A DNA stretch of 35,368 bases from contig JAUNBR010000042.1 of NCBI GenBank assembly GCA_030527015.1, forward strand, positions 1 to 35,368, written 5' to 3'. How positions within the stretch are numbered: the first letter of the stretch is position 1; each line of letters opens with the position of its first letter. Shown here one piece after another: positions 1 through 8,133 of the stretch. The position numbers were made by a program, and so were the translations under genes. Under the pieces are notes generated by a model. The model did no database searches. It worked only from the letters and a program-made list of their open reading frames with translations, and had not been told where the DNA came from. The DNA comes from Planctomycetia bacterium. GTDB taxonomy: Bacteria; Planctomycetota; Planctomycetia; Pirellulales; Thermoguttaceae.

Positions 1-82
1 AAAAACTCATTTCTCAAAAATCCTAAAATTTCCTGACTTCTCGCCACGCACTCCCACGCTGGCGGAAAGCAGATGTTTTAAA

Positions 83-145
83 TTTCACACGTTTTACCAC
101 TCTTCCCACCCGCGTCAGAAGAGACGGAAAACAAAATGTGTGAAA
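83..145. repeat. Nested inverted repeat
   Basis: The arms TTTCACACGTTTT (83-95) and AAAATGTGTGAAA (133-145) are complementary except at one position. Inside them CTCTTC (100-105) pairs with GAAGAG (118-123). There is no T-run after it, so it is not a classical terminator. It does not match the dispersed repeat family found elsewhere in the window. Confidence 0.6.
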
Positions 146-376
146 ATCATGGTGTTTTTTGATAAATTTCAACAAAAATGCATGACATTCCACGTGACTA
201 AAAGTGAAATATGGACGAGCGGAGAACGTGTTTTTCGAAATAATCTCGGCTGCAAGAAAAAGAAGAATGGAATATGGAGGCAAAATAACAAAAAAGATAA
301 TTTTTATAAGAATTTGTGTTGTCGCTTTTTTACTCGGGCATTACCGTACCGCGACTTATCAGCACGTTTTTAGTTT

Positions 377-465
377 TATACCCGATACTCTATAAATTTT
401 CGCTTCCTCAGCATTTTCAGCGAGCAAAATGCCGGGGAAGCAGAAATTTTAGTGTATCTGGTAAA
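377..465. repeat. Dispersed repeat, short symmetric (A-A) copy
   Basis: Both tips are the A end (TATACCCGATAC at the left, GTATCTGGTA at the right). The centre is CAGCATTTTCAGCGAGCAAA followed by ATGCCGGGG. The B-end half of the usual element is absent, leaving a nearly perfect palindrome of about 89 bp. Confidence 0.75.
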
Positions 466-529
466 AAAACGGAAATTTATAGGAAGATTAAGAAAAAAAG
501 TGAAATATATTTAGAGAAAGAATGGATTT

Positions 530-1813
530 TCAGTAAATTTCATTCTCAATTAACTGCTCAAAATTCTGACGTTTTCGGATGCAGATGCACTGTCCATCTT
601 TTAAAAGCACTTCTGCCGCGAATGTTTTAGAATTATAATTAGATCCCATGACGAAACCATATGCACCGGTACATGCGATTAACAGATAATCTCCGACTTT
701 TGCTTCCGGCAGTGAACGTGTAATAACGTAACCGCCTTCTTCCTGTGTAAATATATCACCGGATTCACATAAGGGGCCACCCACCGTTACGTCCTGCATG
801 ACGAATTCCCTCTGAAGTTCAGTTTCCTCAGCCGGACAAATCGCCATGGGATGAAATGAACCGTACAGCACAGGTCGTGCCAAGTTATTAAATCCTGCAT
901 CCAGCAGATAAAAGATATTCTTATCCTGTTTTTTCACGGCACGAATTTCCGTGATTAAAGTTCCCGACTCGGCCACAAGATACCGCCCCGGCTCTATTTC
1001 CAGCGTTACGGGGTGCCCGAACGCTGCCTCCAGTTCTTTACGGGTGTTATCCCATAAAGCAAAATATTTATCGAGATCCACATAAGAATCCTGAGGTTTA
1101 TACACAGTCGGTAAACCACCACCGGCACTAATTACCTTCACGGAATCCCCCGTCTGCAGAGCAAATTTTTTCATCGCCACACAACACTCGGATAAATGCG
1201 CCAGATCCGTTCCAGAACCGATATGCATATGTAATCCCGTAATACGCAGTGAATATTTCGCCGCCAGCTGTTTCGCTTCCTCAAGCTGCGCCCACCAGAT
1301 ACCATGTTTTGAAAGCGGACCACCCGTATTCGTTTTCTGACTGTGCCCATGCCCAAAACCTGGATTTATCCTCAGCGTAATCTCGCGCCCCGGTGCCGCC
1401 TCACCCAGCTGTGAAATCATATCCAAAGAACCACAATTTACATGCACATGCTCTCTGACACACAGCTGTAATGCATCCCGGTCAAAAATATCCGCGACAT
1501 AAACCAGCTCGGGCACACCCTTTACGCACGTTTCATTCACCTGATACCCAGCACACATGGCGCGACGAATTTCCATTCCGCTGACCGCATCCACACGCGC
1601 TCCTGCTTCACGTAAGCTCTTTAAAATCGCGATATTTCCACATGCTTTCTGCGCATAACGCACCACATCAAATTTTGCCAAATCTTCATAACGTTTTAAG
1701 ATAAGCGCCTCATCATAAACAAAAGTTGGCGTGCCAAAATCTGCAGCAATTTGTCGCACGGAAACACCTGCGATCTGCGGCATCACGGGTAAAATCTTAA
1801 CCGGTTTCTGCAT
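530..1813 (-). CDS. lysA: Diaminopimelate decarboxylase
   Basis: This PLP enzyme decarboxylates meso-diaminopimelate to L-lysine, the last step of lysine synthesis, in the cytoplasm. At 427 aa it has normal family length. Visible landmarks are the PLP lysine in VRYAQKACGN (K56), HMHIGSGT (195-202), the glycine-rich phosphate loop ISAGGGLP (228-235), EPGRY (274-278) and the catalytic-cysteine motif GGPLCESGDIF (345-355, C349). This is a fold-III alanine-racemase-like barrel followed by the C-terminal beta domain. The ATG is preceded by AAGGAG about 10 nt upstream, which supports the start. The YchF-like gene lies 76 bp upstream on the same strand and could be cotranscribed, though no functional link is apparent. 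Related decarboxylases of the same fold (ornithine/arginine type) lack the combined motif set, so lysA is the preferred call. Confidence 0.95.
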   Translation of the reverse strand: MQKPVKILPVMPQIAGVSVRQIAADFGTPTFVYDEALILKRYEDLAKFDVVRYAQKACGNIAILKSLREAGARVDAVSGMEIRRAMCAGYQVNETCVKGVPELVYVADIFDRDALQLCVREHVHVNCGSLDMISQLGEAAPGREITLRINPGFGHGHSQKTNTGGPLSKHGIWWAQLEEAKQLAAKYSLRITGLHMHIGSGTDLAHLSECCVAMKKFALQTGDSVKVISAGGGLPTVYKPQDSYVDLDKYFALWDNTRKELEAAFGHPVTLEIEPGRYLVAESGTLITEIRAVKKQDKNIFYLLDAGFNNLARPVLYGSFHPMAICPAEETELQREFVMQDVTVGGPLCESGDIFTQEEGGYVITRSLPEAKVGDYLLIACTGAYGFVMGSNYNSKTFAAEVLLKDGQCICIRKRQNFEQLIENEIY

Positions 1814-1889
1814 TAAAATATCTCTCCTTCCATCACATTCTCTGATTTTATTTTATACGGACACGTTCATCACAAAACAGAAGCCCCAT

Positions 1890-2927
1890 TCACACACTAA
1901 ACTTTATAAACAGACAGTCCCCGTCCTGAATGACATAATCTTTAGGTTCCTGCCGCACCAGACCCGCGGCTTTCACTTCCCGCTCTGACCCCAGACGGAT
2001 AATGTCTTTCACCTGCATAATCTCCGCACGAATAAATCCACGCGCTAAATCAGTATGAATACTTCCAGCCGCCTCCACCGCCGTACCGTGTTTACGCAGA
2101 ATCCAGGTCCGCACCTCTTTTTCTCCCGCCGTAAAGAAAAGCATCTGCCCAGAAACATCCATCATGGTACGAATGACCTCATCCCGCTCCACCGGTTTTA
2201 ATCCCATTTCCTGCACCAGCTCATCTCCTTCCTCTGGAGATAATTTCGTCAGCTCCAGCTGAAGCCCCACCGGTGCGGCTAAAACCGTTATCTCCGCACC
2301 CAGCATCCCCCGAAACCGGTCCGTATCCTGCTCATCATCCGCCGTATTCACCAGAACCATATGAGATTTCTGCGTAAAAAGACTAAACGACGAAAGTATC
2401 TTCTGCTGCTGTTCATCCAGCGAATCCCGCTTTATCGGCACTCCCGCTTCCAGCCCATCATTAATCTTCTGAAGCGTCTCCAGCTCAAAAGTCAGATGCT
2501 CCCGCTCTTCTTTCGGTAACGCCTTCCGATTTAAAGATTCACACACACGCTCTATTCGCCGCGCCACCAGCTCCATATCCGCCAATAAAAGGTCTTCATA
2601 AAAAGACTGATATTCCACTTTCGGATCCATTCCGCCAAAACCCGCGACAACTAAAACCATGGAATCCGCTTCCCGCAGACATGCCAATTTTTGAGCGTTT
2701 CCATCATGATCCCGATTTAACCCAGGCGTGTCCGTAATTTCGATCGCTGCCCGCGTTACCTTTTTAGGTGTATAAATTCTTACCAGCTCATCCACTCTCG
2801 GCTCAGGAATCACGGCCATCGCGCTCTGATCCTGATGTGATTTCGCCGGATCCGGCTCCACCCCCGTCAGCCACTGATAAAGTGAACTTTTTCCTGACCC
2901 CTGGTAACCCACAAGACCTATTTTCAT
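1890..2927 (-). CDS. YchF/Obg-like P-loop GTPase (ATPase) with TGS domain
   Basis: This cytoplasmic TRAFAC-class nucleotide-binding protein of the Obg/YchF group is 345 aa, close to the usual 360. Seen: P-loop GYQGSGKSS (7-15), Walker B/G3 DTPGL (66-70), a G4-like NTADDE (194-199) in place of NKxD, and a C-terminal TGS-like domain (about 270-345) with the hallmark HTDLARGFIRAEIM. YchF proteins are known to bind ATP because G4 departs from NKxD; the same departure here suggests ATP use, by inference. The sequence is divergent from typical YchF (the P-loop is normally GLPNVGKST), so it may be a paralogue. An AAGGA site lies about 9 nt before the ATG. It sits 76 bp upstream of lysA. Confidence 0.85.
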   Translation of the reverse strand: MKIGLVGYQGSGKSSLYQWLTGVEPDPAKSHQDQSAMAVIPEPRVDELVRIYTPKKVTRAAIEITDTPGLNRDHDGNAQKLACLREADSMVLVVAGFGGMDPKVEYQSFYEDLLLADMELVARRIERVCESLNRKALPKEEREHLTFELETLQKINDGLEAGVPIKRDSLDEQQQKILSSFSLFTQKSHMVLVNTADDEQDTDRFRGMLGAEITVLAAPVGLQLELTKLSPEEGDELVQEMGLKPVERDEVIRTMMDVSGQMLFFTAGEKEVRTWILRKHGTAVEAAGSIHTDLARGFIRAEIMQVKDIIRLGSEREVKAAGLVRQEPKDYVIQDGDCLFIKFSV

Positions 2928-3139
2928 AAAACATTTTCCTTATTTCAAAAATTTTTAGTATATATACCAGCTCCTTCGTAAATTCCCTCTCCCTGACGAT
3001 ATACCAAGAATTGCCGGTCAGCAGACTGAATGAGAAATCATCGCGCCACCCAAAATTTTACTGTTTTCACATAATATTCCAGTTTTGAACAGGGCACAAA
3101 AATAAATATTTTTACAAAATAAAATATCTGGAAGTAATT

Positions 3140-3245
3140 TATACCCGATGCACGATGAATTTCCGTTTCCTCAGCATTTTTGCTTCGCTGAAAATGCCTG
3201 CTTTCAGAACCGCACAAAACGGATATTTAAAGGAGAACCAGTATA
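3140..3245 (+). repeat. Dispersed repeat, full copy (A to B)
   Basis: A near-consensus copy. Left tip is TATACCCGATGCACGATG; the centre is a CAGCATTTT...AAAATGCCTG stem with the loop TGCTTCGCTG; the outer arms AAATTTCCGTTT and AAACGGATATTT pair; right tip is AGAACCAGTATA. The right tip also contains AAAGGAG. Confidence 0.9.
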
Positions 3246-3385
3246 TATGATGTCAGATATAAATATATTATTCATACAATATTATATTATATTATAATAA
3301 ATCTCACGTCATTCGCCACCCCCGGTGCCTTTTTCCAATTTCTCTTCATCTTTTGGAAATCGGCATGTACAAAATTTATCCATTT

Positions 3386-3490
3386 TATACTGTTCCACTT
3401 TAAATTTCCGCGTTTTGTGCGGCTCTGAAAGCAAGCATTTTTAGCAAAAAATATCTGGAAAAGATAAAAATTAATCGTAGTTCGAGTTTA
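3386..3490 (-). repeat. Dispersed repeat, degenerate full-length copy (B to A)
   Basis: The B end (TATACTGTTCCACTTTAAAT) and the following GTGCGGCTCTGAAAGC are intact. The A-side half is heavily mutated but still alignable to the tip CGAGTTTA. Confidence 0.7.
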
Positions 3491-3580
3491 AATATAAAAA
3501 ATCTTAAAAACAGTGCATAAATCTTTCGTTTTACACATTTTTTCAAAAATTTATAAAAGGATAATATACTTCGCGTAATT

Positions 3581-3684
3581 TATACCCGATGCACGATGAA
3601 TTTCCGTTTCCACAGCATTTTATTTCGCTGAAAATATCTGTTTCAGAGCCGCACAAAACGGATATTTAAAGTGAAAACAGGATA
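3581..3684 (+). repeat. Dispersed repeat, full copy (A to B)
   Basis: The A end TATACCCGATGCACGATG is identical to that of the copy at 3140. The central stem is weakened (ATTTCGCTGAAAATATCTG) and the B tip is degraded to AAACAGGATA. Confidence 0.85.
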
Positions 3685-3890
3685 AATCTTATTTTTCACG
3701 TATGTTTTTCTCTAATTTTATGAATTTAATTTCAAATTTTCTTTTGTATTTATTTCTTTATTTATCTTATTTTTTCTATTTTTATTTTCCGATTATACAT
3801 TTTTTAAGATTTTTTCCAAATTTTTAGAATTTTACAATTTTTTTGCTGGACATTTAAAAATTTTAGATTAAAATGATTAAGTAGACAGTC

Positions 3891-3910
3891 ATATGAGTTT
3901 TCCCTCATAT
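3891..3910. repeat. Short perfect hairpin
   Basis: ATATGAG pairs with CTCATAT around a TTTTCC loop. There is no T-run and no adjacent gene, so no role is assigned. Confidence 0.4.
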
Positions 3911-4089
3911 AAATCTTCCAGGCTTCGCGGATTCATCGTCCTTCGGAAAACCATTTACCCGCACAAAACGTATAATACGAAGATTTTATTATTCTTCTGA
4001 TGTGCGACCTTTTATGAATTCTCCGCTCTCCTGTTTTTTCATTTTGCTTTTTAATGAAATATCGGTAAAACATGAGTAAAATCAGGTTT

Positions 4090-4191
4090 TTTACCCGATG
4101 TACTATAAATTTCCATTTCCCAGCATTTTACTTCGCTGAAAAGCCTGTTTTAGAACCGATGAAAACGGAAATTTAAAGGAAAACCAGTATA
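4090..4191 (+). repeat. Dispersed repeat, full copy (A to B)
   Basis: The A end reads TTTACCCGATGTAC; the centre is CCAGCATTTTACTTCGCTG followed by AAAAGCCTG; the B end is AAAACCAGTATA. Confidence 0.85.
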
Positions 4192-4547
4192 TAATGCAGA
4201 TTCACTGTAAATTTTAGTTTCTTTGGCCTAAAAATTAGCATTTCACATATTCCGAAATACAGGGAAATAAAAATTCACAGGGGGATCAATTATTTTGTAT
4301 ATACACGATGAATCAGACCTTTCTTCGCGTAAGTTATACCTGTTTTATGTTTTATTCTTAAAGCATATTTTACAGTGAATACACAGAATAAACCATCAGT
4401 AAAATATAATCTGATTACACCTTTAATTATATTTTTTATATTTATTCGGTGAAATGGAAGAAAATTTGTTTTTTCCATGAAAAATGGCGTATATAAATGT
4501 AAACTGTAATTTTTAGAAGTAAAAAAATTTACTATTTTCGTTTTTGT

Positions 4548-4606
4548 TATACCGATTCCATTTTAAATTTTTATTTTATGTGTTCTCTGAAGTGCGCATT
4601 TTGAGC
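4548..4606 (-). repeat. Dispersed repeat, B-end fragment abutting a full copy
   Basis: TATACCGATTCCATTTTAAA starts a B-end half that stops at about 4606, exactly where the full copy at 4610 begins. This suggests a copy landed next to, or inside, an older one. Confidence 0.7.
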
Positions 4607-4609
4607 ATA

Positions 4610-4713
4610 CATACTGTTCCACATTAAATTTCCGTTTTGTGCGGCTCTGAAAGCACACATTTTCAGCGAAGCAAAATGCCGTGGAAGCGAAAATTTATGG
4701 TGTATCGGGTATA
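4610..4713 (-). repeat. Dispersed repeat, full copy (B to A)
   Basis: The B end CATACTGTTCCACATTAAAT leads to GTGCGGCTCTGAAAGC, then the stem CATTTTCAGCGAAGCAAAAT, then the A end GTGTATCGGGTATA. It is close to consensus. Confidence 0.9.
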
Positions 4714-5129
4714 AAACGCTGTAAAAATAAAAATTCATAATGCTTCGGACACAAAATCCACAATTTTTTTTTGTTTTACCTTTTTTATTTATTCATAAAA
4801 TTTATCCAAATTTTTAAAAAATACTGGATTATTCAAAATAATAGTGTATTTTTAAAGTGTATTTATTTCCACGTATTTTTTCTGTTTCCTTTATTTATCG
4901 GCGGTAAGGCATTAAATTTAGTTAAAATTAGAAAATCAGAAACATAAATAGTGAATTCAGTCTGACTTTTCACGATTTATCCCGTTTTTATTCAGATTTT
5001 ATTCCATATGCTCCCGCAGCAAATTTTTTGAAACGTGAATTTAATAAAGAAACAGAAATTGAAAAATGTCAAATTATTTTAAATACGTCGGATAAAAACT
5101 AAAAAACGCAAGGAACCCGCAAGACGCCC

Positions 5130-5158
5130 GGTTTATTTGTGTAGCAGGATGCTAAACC
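5130..5158 (+). promoter_or_regulatory. Leader hairpin upstream of the sigma factor gene
   Basis: GGTTTA (5130-5135) pairs with TAAACC (5153-5158), enclosing a small GCA/TGC pairing. It lies 31 nt before the TTG start, just upstream of the ribosome site. It matches no riboswitch class that I recognise. Confidence 0.35.
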
Positions 5159-5189
5159 CCATTTTCATCAGAAAGAAAGGGTAACAATT

Positions 5190-6731
5190 TTGTACGAATC
5201 AGATTTACGAGATGCAGATTATTCGGATCAATTTGAGGACATGAGTGAGCTGGATCTCGACGTGAATATCGGTATGGTATCTCCTCTGGAAGATTCATTA
5301 CCGGAGGAGCTGGAAGAACAGGACGAGGAAATTACGGAACTGGAGAGTGATGATACGGAAAGCTGGAGTGAAGATCCTATTCGGATGTACCTGCAGCAGA
5401 TGGGAGAAATCGACTTATTATCTCGCCAAGAAGAAGTTCACCTGGCCAAGAAAATTGAACAGACCCGTAACAGTTTTCGTCGTAAGCTTTTAGAATGTGA
5501 TTATGTTTTACGTAAAACCTGTCGAATTTTAGAGAACGTATCTCAGGGGAATACTCCTTTTGACCGAAATTTACAGGTATCGGCAGTAGATAATCGCGAA
5601 AAATCACAGATTCAGGCACGGCTGGAACCGAATCTTGCGACCATTCGTGATATTTTAGCGCGGAACCGTGTTAATTATCGAATCGCCACCAGTACGCTTC
5701 GTACACCGGCTGAGCGCCGAAAAGCCTGGCTGGATCTGGGGCGTGGGCGCCGGCGTGCAGTAAAACTCATGCTGGAGCTGAATCCGCGAACACAGCGTCT
5801 GGAATCCTTAATGCAGAAGCTGGAAGAATTTAGCCTGCGTGTCGACGAATTAAAACACTGGATTCAGATGCATATTCAGCGTGGAGGTTCTCCACAGCAG
5901 CGTGCCCCCTGGGTTCATTTATATCGTAAAATTTTATGGGATACGAAAGAAACACCCACCAGTCTGAGAAATCGGGTTTCTTTCCTCAAAGCAAAATTTC
6001 GTGAGTATCAGGACGCTAAAAGAAAACTTTCCGAAGGAAATTTACGTCTTGTAGTCGCGATCGCCAAGAAATATCGTAATCGTGGTCTAAACTTTTTAGA
6101 CCTTATTCAGGAAGGTAACGCTGGCCTGATGCGGGCAGTCGATAAATTCGAATATATGCGTGGATTTAAATTCTGTACTTACGCCACTTGGTGGATCCGT
6201 CAGGCGATTACCCGAGCGGTGGCCGATCAGAGCAGAACCATCCGGATTCCTGTGCATATGGTAGAAACCATGTCCCGTGTGAGAAATGTAGTACGTCAGC
6301 TGCAGCAAGAACTGGGCAGAGAGCCTACTGTCGAGGAAGCTGCCGAAAAAAGTGGAACCTGTATCGAGGAAACGCGCCGCGTCATGGCCATGAATCGGTA
6401 TCCGATAAGTCTTGACCGCCCGGTGGGAAACAGCGACGACAGTCAGTTCGGCGATTTATTACCAGATACGGGCGCCCAGGCTCCGGCAGTCGGTGCTGGC
6501 CATGAAATGCTCCGGAATGTGCTTAGTGAAGTACTAAAGACCCTCTCATACCGAGAGCGTGAAATTATTAAGCTCCGTTATGGACTGGGAGACGGTTACA
6601 GTTACACACTGGAAGAAGTCGGCCACATTTTTAACGTTACACGTGAACGTATCCGGCAGATAGAGGCGAAAGCCGTCCGAAAACTGCAGCAGCCCATCCG
6701 CAGCCAAGAACTCGTGGGATTTCTTGAGTAA
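5190..6731 (+). CDS. rpoD: RpoD-family RNA polymerase sigma factor
   Basis: This group 1/2 sigma-70 factor directs RNA polymerase to promoters. It has an acidic N-terminus (1-60), region 1.2 ([20 protein letters not shown], 62-81), a poorly conserved basic insert (about 91-281), region 2 (about 282-354, with [31 protein letters not shown] and [11 protein letters not shown]), region 3 (about 360-400) and region 4 with the helix-turn-helix [20 protein letters not shown] (473-492). At 513 aa it has the size of an RpoD with a non-conserved spacer. Translation starts at TTG (5190) after AAAGGG about 9 nt upstream. The gene stands alone, with 2.26 kb of repeat-rich sequence before it and a terminator at 6971-7007. 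Planctomycetes often carry several RpoD paralogues, so this need not be the only housekeeping factor. Confidence 0.9.
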   Translation: MYESDLRDADYSDQFEDMSELDLDVNIGMVSPLEDSLPEELEEQDEEITELESDDTESWSEDPIRMYLQQMGEIDLLSRQEEVHLAKKIEQTRNSFRRKLLECDYVLRKTCRILENVSQGNTPFDRNLQVSAVDNREKSQIQARLEPNLATIRDILARNRVNYRIATSTLRTPAERRKAWLDLGRGRRRAVKLMLELNPRTQRLESLMQKLEEFSLRVDELKHWIQMHIQRGGSPQQRAPWVHLYRKILWDTKETPTSLRNRVSFLKAKFREYQDAKRKLSEGNLRLVVAIAKKYRNRGLNFLDLIQEGNAGLMRAVDKFEYMRGFKFCTYATWWIRQAITRAVADQSRTIRIPVHMVETMSRVRNVVRQLQQELGREPTVEEAAEKSGTCIEETRRVMAMNRYPISLDRPVGNSDDSQFGDLLPDTGAQAPAVGAGHEMLRNVLSEVLKTLSYREREIIKLRYGLGDGYSYTLEEVGHIFNVTRERIRQIEAKAVRKLQQPIRSQELVGFLE

Positions 6732-6736
6732 AATTT

Positions 6737-6861
6737 TATACCTGATGCACGATGAATTTCCGCTTTCCCTGTCCGCAGACAGATCGTCCGGCATTTTTAC
6801 TGTGCCGAAAATGCTGGACTTCAGAGCGGCATAAATGGAAATTTAATGGAAGGTCAGTATA
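6737..6861 (+). repeat. Dispersed repeat with extra hairpin cassette (A to B)
   Basis: It begins 5 nt after the sigma factor stop codon. Tips are TATACCTGATGCAC and GGTCAGTATA. Compared with the standard form it carries about 20 extra bases (CTGTCCGCAGACAG, then ATCGTCCGG) forming an additional hairpin on the A side of the centre. Confidence 0.85.
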
Positions 6862-6970
6862 AAGTAAAATCAGAATATAAATTCGCTGAATATACCTGCG
6901 AGAAACATGAATTTAAGAATGGCTCAGGTACCTGTACCACGGCTTTAAAAAATTTTCATACTTCCTCTTA

Positions 6971-7007
6971 AGAAGGGTTTTTCTTTCATGGGAAATCCTT
7001 CTTTTTT
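6971..7007 (+). terminator. Rho-independent terminator
   Basis: AGAAGGGTTTTTC (6971-6983) pairs with GGGAAATCCTTCT (6990-7002), allowing G-U pairs, around a six-base loop. It is followed directly by a run of T to 7007. On the plus strand this fits transcription end for the sigma factor gene, 240 nt after its stop codon. The opposite strand lacks a T-run. Confidence 0.75.
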
Positions 7008-7150
7008 CGTTCTCATTTTTGGTGCGGGGAACCGGAGCCGTCCCGTTTTCTTTCATGGAACCCATTCTTTTATTTTCCCGTTTTCTTTTTAAGTTTACCC
7101 ATTCATTTTTCTTTATATTTCTTGGTTCTGCATTTATTCTGACTCCATTT

Positions 7151-7270
7151 TATACCCTGATGCATTATCCCCGACACTCTATAAATTTCTGCTTCCTCAG
7201 CATTTTTACTCCGCCGAAAATGCGGGTTTTCCGAGTCATATGAAATGAAAATTTAAAGTAGAGTCAGAAA
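7151..7270 (+). repeat. Dispersed repeat with doubled A end
   Basis: Two A-end segments follow one another (TATACCCTGATGCATTAT, then CCCCGACACTCTATAAATTT), followed by a normal centre (CAGCATTTTTACTCCGCCG, AAAATG) and a decayed B end. It looks like an insertion or recombination between copies. Confidence 0.7.
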
Positions 7271-7372
7271 ATTTTCACTTTTCCTGTCCGCCAAAAGACC
7301 GGCATTTTTCAGTCACGGAAAACGTTTTTTCGTGGTCACATAAAACGGAGGCTTTAAGAGGACTCGGGGAGT
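7271..7372 (+). repeat. Dispersed repeat, degraded copy with cassette
   Basis: It contains CCTGTCCGCCAAAAGACCGG and the core GCATTTTTCAGTCACGG, then a decayed ACATAAAACGGAGGCTTTAA B side. It resembles the cassette-bearing copy at 6737 but has lost its tips. Confidence 0.5.
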
Positions 7373-7406
7373 CCATACGGAAGATGAGTTTTGTGAAAAA
7401 TTCTCA

Positions 7407-7515
7407 GAGACGAGTTCTCCTTTAAATTTCCGTTTTGTGAGGAACATTAAGCAGGAGACATTTTCTGTGACGCAAAAATGCTGAGGAAGCAGAATTTTAT
7501 AGTGTATCGGAGATA
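7407..7515 (-). repeat. Dispersed repeat, diverged full copy (B to A)
   Basis: The B side retains TTTAAATTTCCGTTTTGTG; the A end is GTGTATCGGAGATA. Its A tip lies 38 bp from the stop codon of the shortened prepilin peptidase gene. Confidence 0.75.
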
Positions 7516-7552
7516 AAACGAAGAAATTTTAAGGCATTTCATATATCAGGCA

Positions 7553-8065
7553 TTAAATACCATATCCGGCCATACACAGCCGCAGTAATAATAAAATCGC
7601 CAGAGGCAAGAAGAGTTTTTTAGGAACACGGTTTCCATCCAGAAGAATTAATCCTGCCGCGAGGAAAGTCAAGAAAAATGTAACCTGCAGCATGTAAGTA
7701 ACAGATATACACATCAGTTCTAGCAGCGATAAGCCGACAGTACTATTTAAGCCGTCTCTTATAAATGGCCAGAAATATCCATAAAAGAGCGACAAAAATA
7801 CACATCCACAGAGGAATTCCACCAGAGGGTACCGCCGTGAAATCGGCAGACCACAGTCATAACATTTTCCTCGCAGCATGCCCCATCCTATAACCGGGAT
7901 ATTATGTCGCCAGCGTATGGGTTTTCGGCATTTCGGACAGTGAGACGCAGGGTAATTCAGACTTATTCCCAGCGGAAGACGCCACACCACGACATTCAGA
8001 AAACTTCCAAAAGCTGAACCGATAAAGAAAAACCAAAAAGCCAAAACGATAAAAAGGAAATCCAT
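7553..8065 (-). CDS. Prepilin peptidase N-terminal domain protein, C-terminally short
   Basis: This inner-membrane protein resembles the N-terminal half of type IV prepilin peptidases (PilD/GspO). The hallmark GSAFGSFLNVVVWRLP lies near residues 17-32, followed by two zinc-type CxxC pairs (CPKC and CYDC) flanking a WRHNIPVIGW segment, then RRYPLVEFLCG and hydrophobic helices. Family members normally run to about 250 aa and carry two catalytic aspartates. Here only a candidate first Asp (LILLDGNRVPKKLFLP) is present and the chain ends at 170 aa before any GxGD motif. It could therefore keep only a partial activity, be a remnant, or work with a separate catalytic subunit. The stop lies 38 bp from a repeat copy. 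The ribosome site is weak (AGAG). It is 66 bp downstream of the lipoprotein gene on the same strand. Confidence 0.75.
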   Translation of the reverse strand: MDFLFIVLAFWFFFIGSAFGSFLNVVVWRLPLGISLNYPASHCPKCRKPIRWRHNIPVIGWGMLRGKCYDCGLPISRRYPLVEFLCGCVFLSLFYGYFWPFIRDGLNSTVGLSLLELMCISVTYMLQVTFFLTFLAAGLILLDGNRVPKKLFLPLAILLLLRLCMAGYGI

Positions 8066-8111
8066 AAAACTTACTCTTTTTTTATAAGGAACCCAAAATT
8101 CATCGTGTGCC

Positions 8112-8133
8112 GATCATTAAATGAAGAATGATC
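8112..8133 (-). repeat. Perfect 7-bp hairpin over the lipoprotein stop codon
   Basis: GATCATT (8112-8118) and AATGATC (8127-8133) pair around an 8-nt loop; the right arm overlaps the TGA stop of the 8132-11590 gene. There is no T-run, so it could influence termination, mRNA stability or coupling to the next gene. Confidence 0.45.

Larger units (their letters stand above)
1..529. other. Gene-free left flank with hairpin and one repeat copy
   Basis: No convincing gene is seen; the short open frames here have no family character or ribosome site. The stretch holds a nested inverted repeat at 83-145 and one short symmetric copy of the dispersed repeat at 377-465. It lies beyond the 3' end of lysA. 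Confidence 0.6.
2928..5189. other. 2.26 kb AT-rich intergenic region packed with repeats
   Basis: The 5' ends of the YchF-like gene and the sigma factor gene face away from each other across this gap. No supportable gene or tRNA is visible. It contains at least five near-full copies of the dispersed repeat (3140, 3386, 3581, 4090, 4610), one truncated copy (4548), a degraded tip near 2958, and a small hairpin at 3891-3910 (ATATGAG / CTCATAT). The rest is A/T-rich sequence with homopolymer runs. Confidence 0.7.
6732..7552. other. Intergenic region between sigma factor and prepilin peptidase genes
   Basis: Convergent gap. It holds repeat copies at 6737, 7151, 7271 (degraded) and 7407, plus the terminator at 6971-7007. 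No gene is seen; open frames here have no family character. Confidence 0.65.

Noticed and set aside
316..630. Plus-strand frame overlapping the lysA 3' end
   Set aside because: It runs through a repeat copy and antisense to lysA; the lysA frame has full family motifs.
4290..4478. Minus-strand frame of 62 codons in the long spacer
   Set aside because: Low-complexity AT-rich composition, no domain, lies in repeat-rich noncoding sequence.
5101..5165. Possible tRNA or riboswitch before the sigma factor gene
   Set aside because: No T-loop, acceptor pairing or known aptamer consensus; only a simple hairpin is supported.
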